Notes under the pieces: model-generated
Database searches by the model: none
Seen by the model: the letters and a program-made list of their open reading frames with translations, nothing else
Told to the model about the DNA's origin: nothing
Part shown: positions 63,112 through 64,000 of the stretch, one piece after another
Position numbering within the stretch: position 1 is the first letter of the stretch
Layout: each line of letters starts with the position of its first letter
Origin: Camelus bactrianus
Taxonomy: Eukaryota; Chordata; Mammalia; Artiodactyla; Camelidae
Assembly: GCF_048773025.1 (NCBI RefSeq)
Contig: NC_133556.1
Coordinates: forward strand, 1,519,001 to 1,583,000
Direction: 5' to 3'
DNA length: 64,000 bases
Translations under genes and position numbers: made by a program

Positions 63112-64000
63112 GTCTGTGTACTAATCTTAGAACACGAGATACAAGTTTGTTTGTGTGCCAATGCCCCTTCACTTCTTCCTCACCCCCTCCTTCTCTTGTC
63201 CTGTTTTTGTATCTCGAGGCGGAACACTCATGTGTCTGAGCGTCTGCTGAACCCCAGGGGCTCTCTAAGTCACTCTGGCACCCACGTCGGCGTCACCCTC
63301 ACCCCAGCTGTGAGGCCCACGCTGCGTGCATCCTTTCTGGGGGCAGGAGACTCCCTGATGCCGTGGCACCGTTCTCTTGCTGCTGAACTGACACGCTGCC
63401 AAGCTGTCTCTAAGGATGCATGTAAATCCACAACAGGCTTAAACCCACCAGGAAGGGCTGGGTCTGTGCAGGAAGTTCTTCCTTGTATCTAGCCCTGGTC
63501 CCTCCTGCTGCACCTTTAAGCCATTCCCTCAATTACTGGTTCAGAAAGGTTTAGGAGCCTCTCGTCACCACGCCTTTCTTTTTGATGGTTCTTGGGGGCA
63601 GTGTGTCACAGGTGCTCGCTGGCCACAGCCTTGGGGCGGAAGCTCCCACATGGGCACAGTCTGAGCAACGGCCAGCTGTGCACTGCGGCTCAGACATCGG
63701 GTCTCTAAACGTGAGGGGTGGGGCTTCTCCACGAGGACTCCCCGTCCCTGTCCCGACGGCATGTTTCCACCATAGTGGAGGACGTGGCTGAGGGGGTCTG
63801 GGGGGCAGGCCTGGTGCTTTGAGAGGAGCAGAGGCCAGGAAAGACTCGGAAGCAAGGCCCCAAGTCAGGCAGGTGAGGTCCCACAGGGCCCAGAGGGTGG
63901 CCGGGGCATGGGCAGGACCGGAACGGGGAGAAGAGTCCACGCTGCTCTGGGACTGAGTCTGGCAGGAGGCCGAGGCCAGGGCGAGGGCACCCACCCCAGG

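Larger units (their letters stand above)
61489..64000. other. Region downstream of the KIF19-like gene
   Basis: No convincing coding exon. It holds GC-rich DNA, a degenerate tandem array (62220-62720) and an interrupted SINE (62886-63111). The 3' end of the KIF19-like transcript is not marked by a clear stand-alone AATAAA; those near 61398 and 61480 lie in the SINE tail. Confidence 0.5.

Noticed and set aside
63551-63994. 147-aa antisense ORF at the right edge
   Set aside because: No recognisable domain, GC-rich shadow, and no splice or start context. I also looked for CHST12-like coding sequence here and found none.

Overview
This window is mammalian nuclear DNA, most likely from a camelid (camel, llama or alpaca lineage). 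It has large GC-rich introns, CpG-rich promoter DNA, and many MIR, L2 and old L1 remnants. It also has five copies of a tRNA-derived SINE with A/B-box sequence and a 'cctaattacctccct' tail, which I recognise as the camelid vic-1 type. An artiodactyl-type L1 3' end lies directly next to one copy. The species call is from memory, not from a search.

Layout. 1-207 is an antisense L1 scrap. 300-700 is a GC-box-rich CpG cluster with a duplicated ~50-bp unit. 850-1900 is the CpG-island promoter and first exon of EIF3B. EIF3B runs on the + strand from 1385 to 20496 in 18 coding exons, with a probable non-coding last exon near 21529-21590. It encodes translation initiation factor eIF3 subunit b (787 aa as modelled). 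21600-23590 is intergenic. From 23595 to about 61172, also on the + strand, lies a complete-looking kinesin of the KIF19 (kinesin-8-like) type. I model 19 coding exons with all phases compatible, giving 1005 aa. Its motor domain has intact P-loop, switch I and switch II motifs. The introns hold most of the repeats, including a 615-bp CAC/CAT array at 48086-48702 and a ~1.2-kb antisense L1 ORF2 fragment at 40205-41470. 61173-64000 holds SINEs, an L2 scrap and a degenerate GC-rich tandem array, and I see no convincing gene there.

The two genes are tandem and about 2 kb apart. EIF3B acts in 43S/48S translation initiation. The KIF19 family acts at ciliary microtubule ends. I see no functional link between them beyond adjacency. 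The main point of interest is the KIF19-type gene beside EIF3B. The well-known mammalian KIF19/KIF19A lies elsewhere in human and mouse, so this is probably a second KIF19 paralogue with an intact reading frame.
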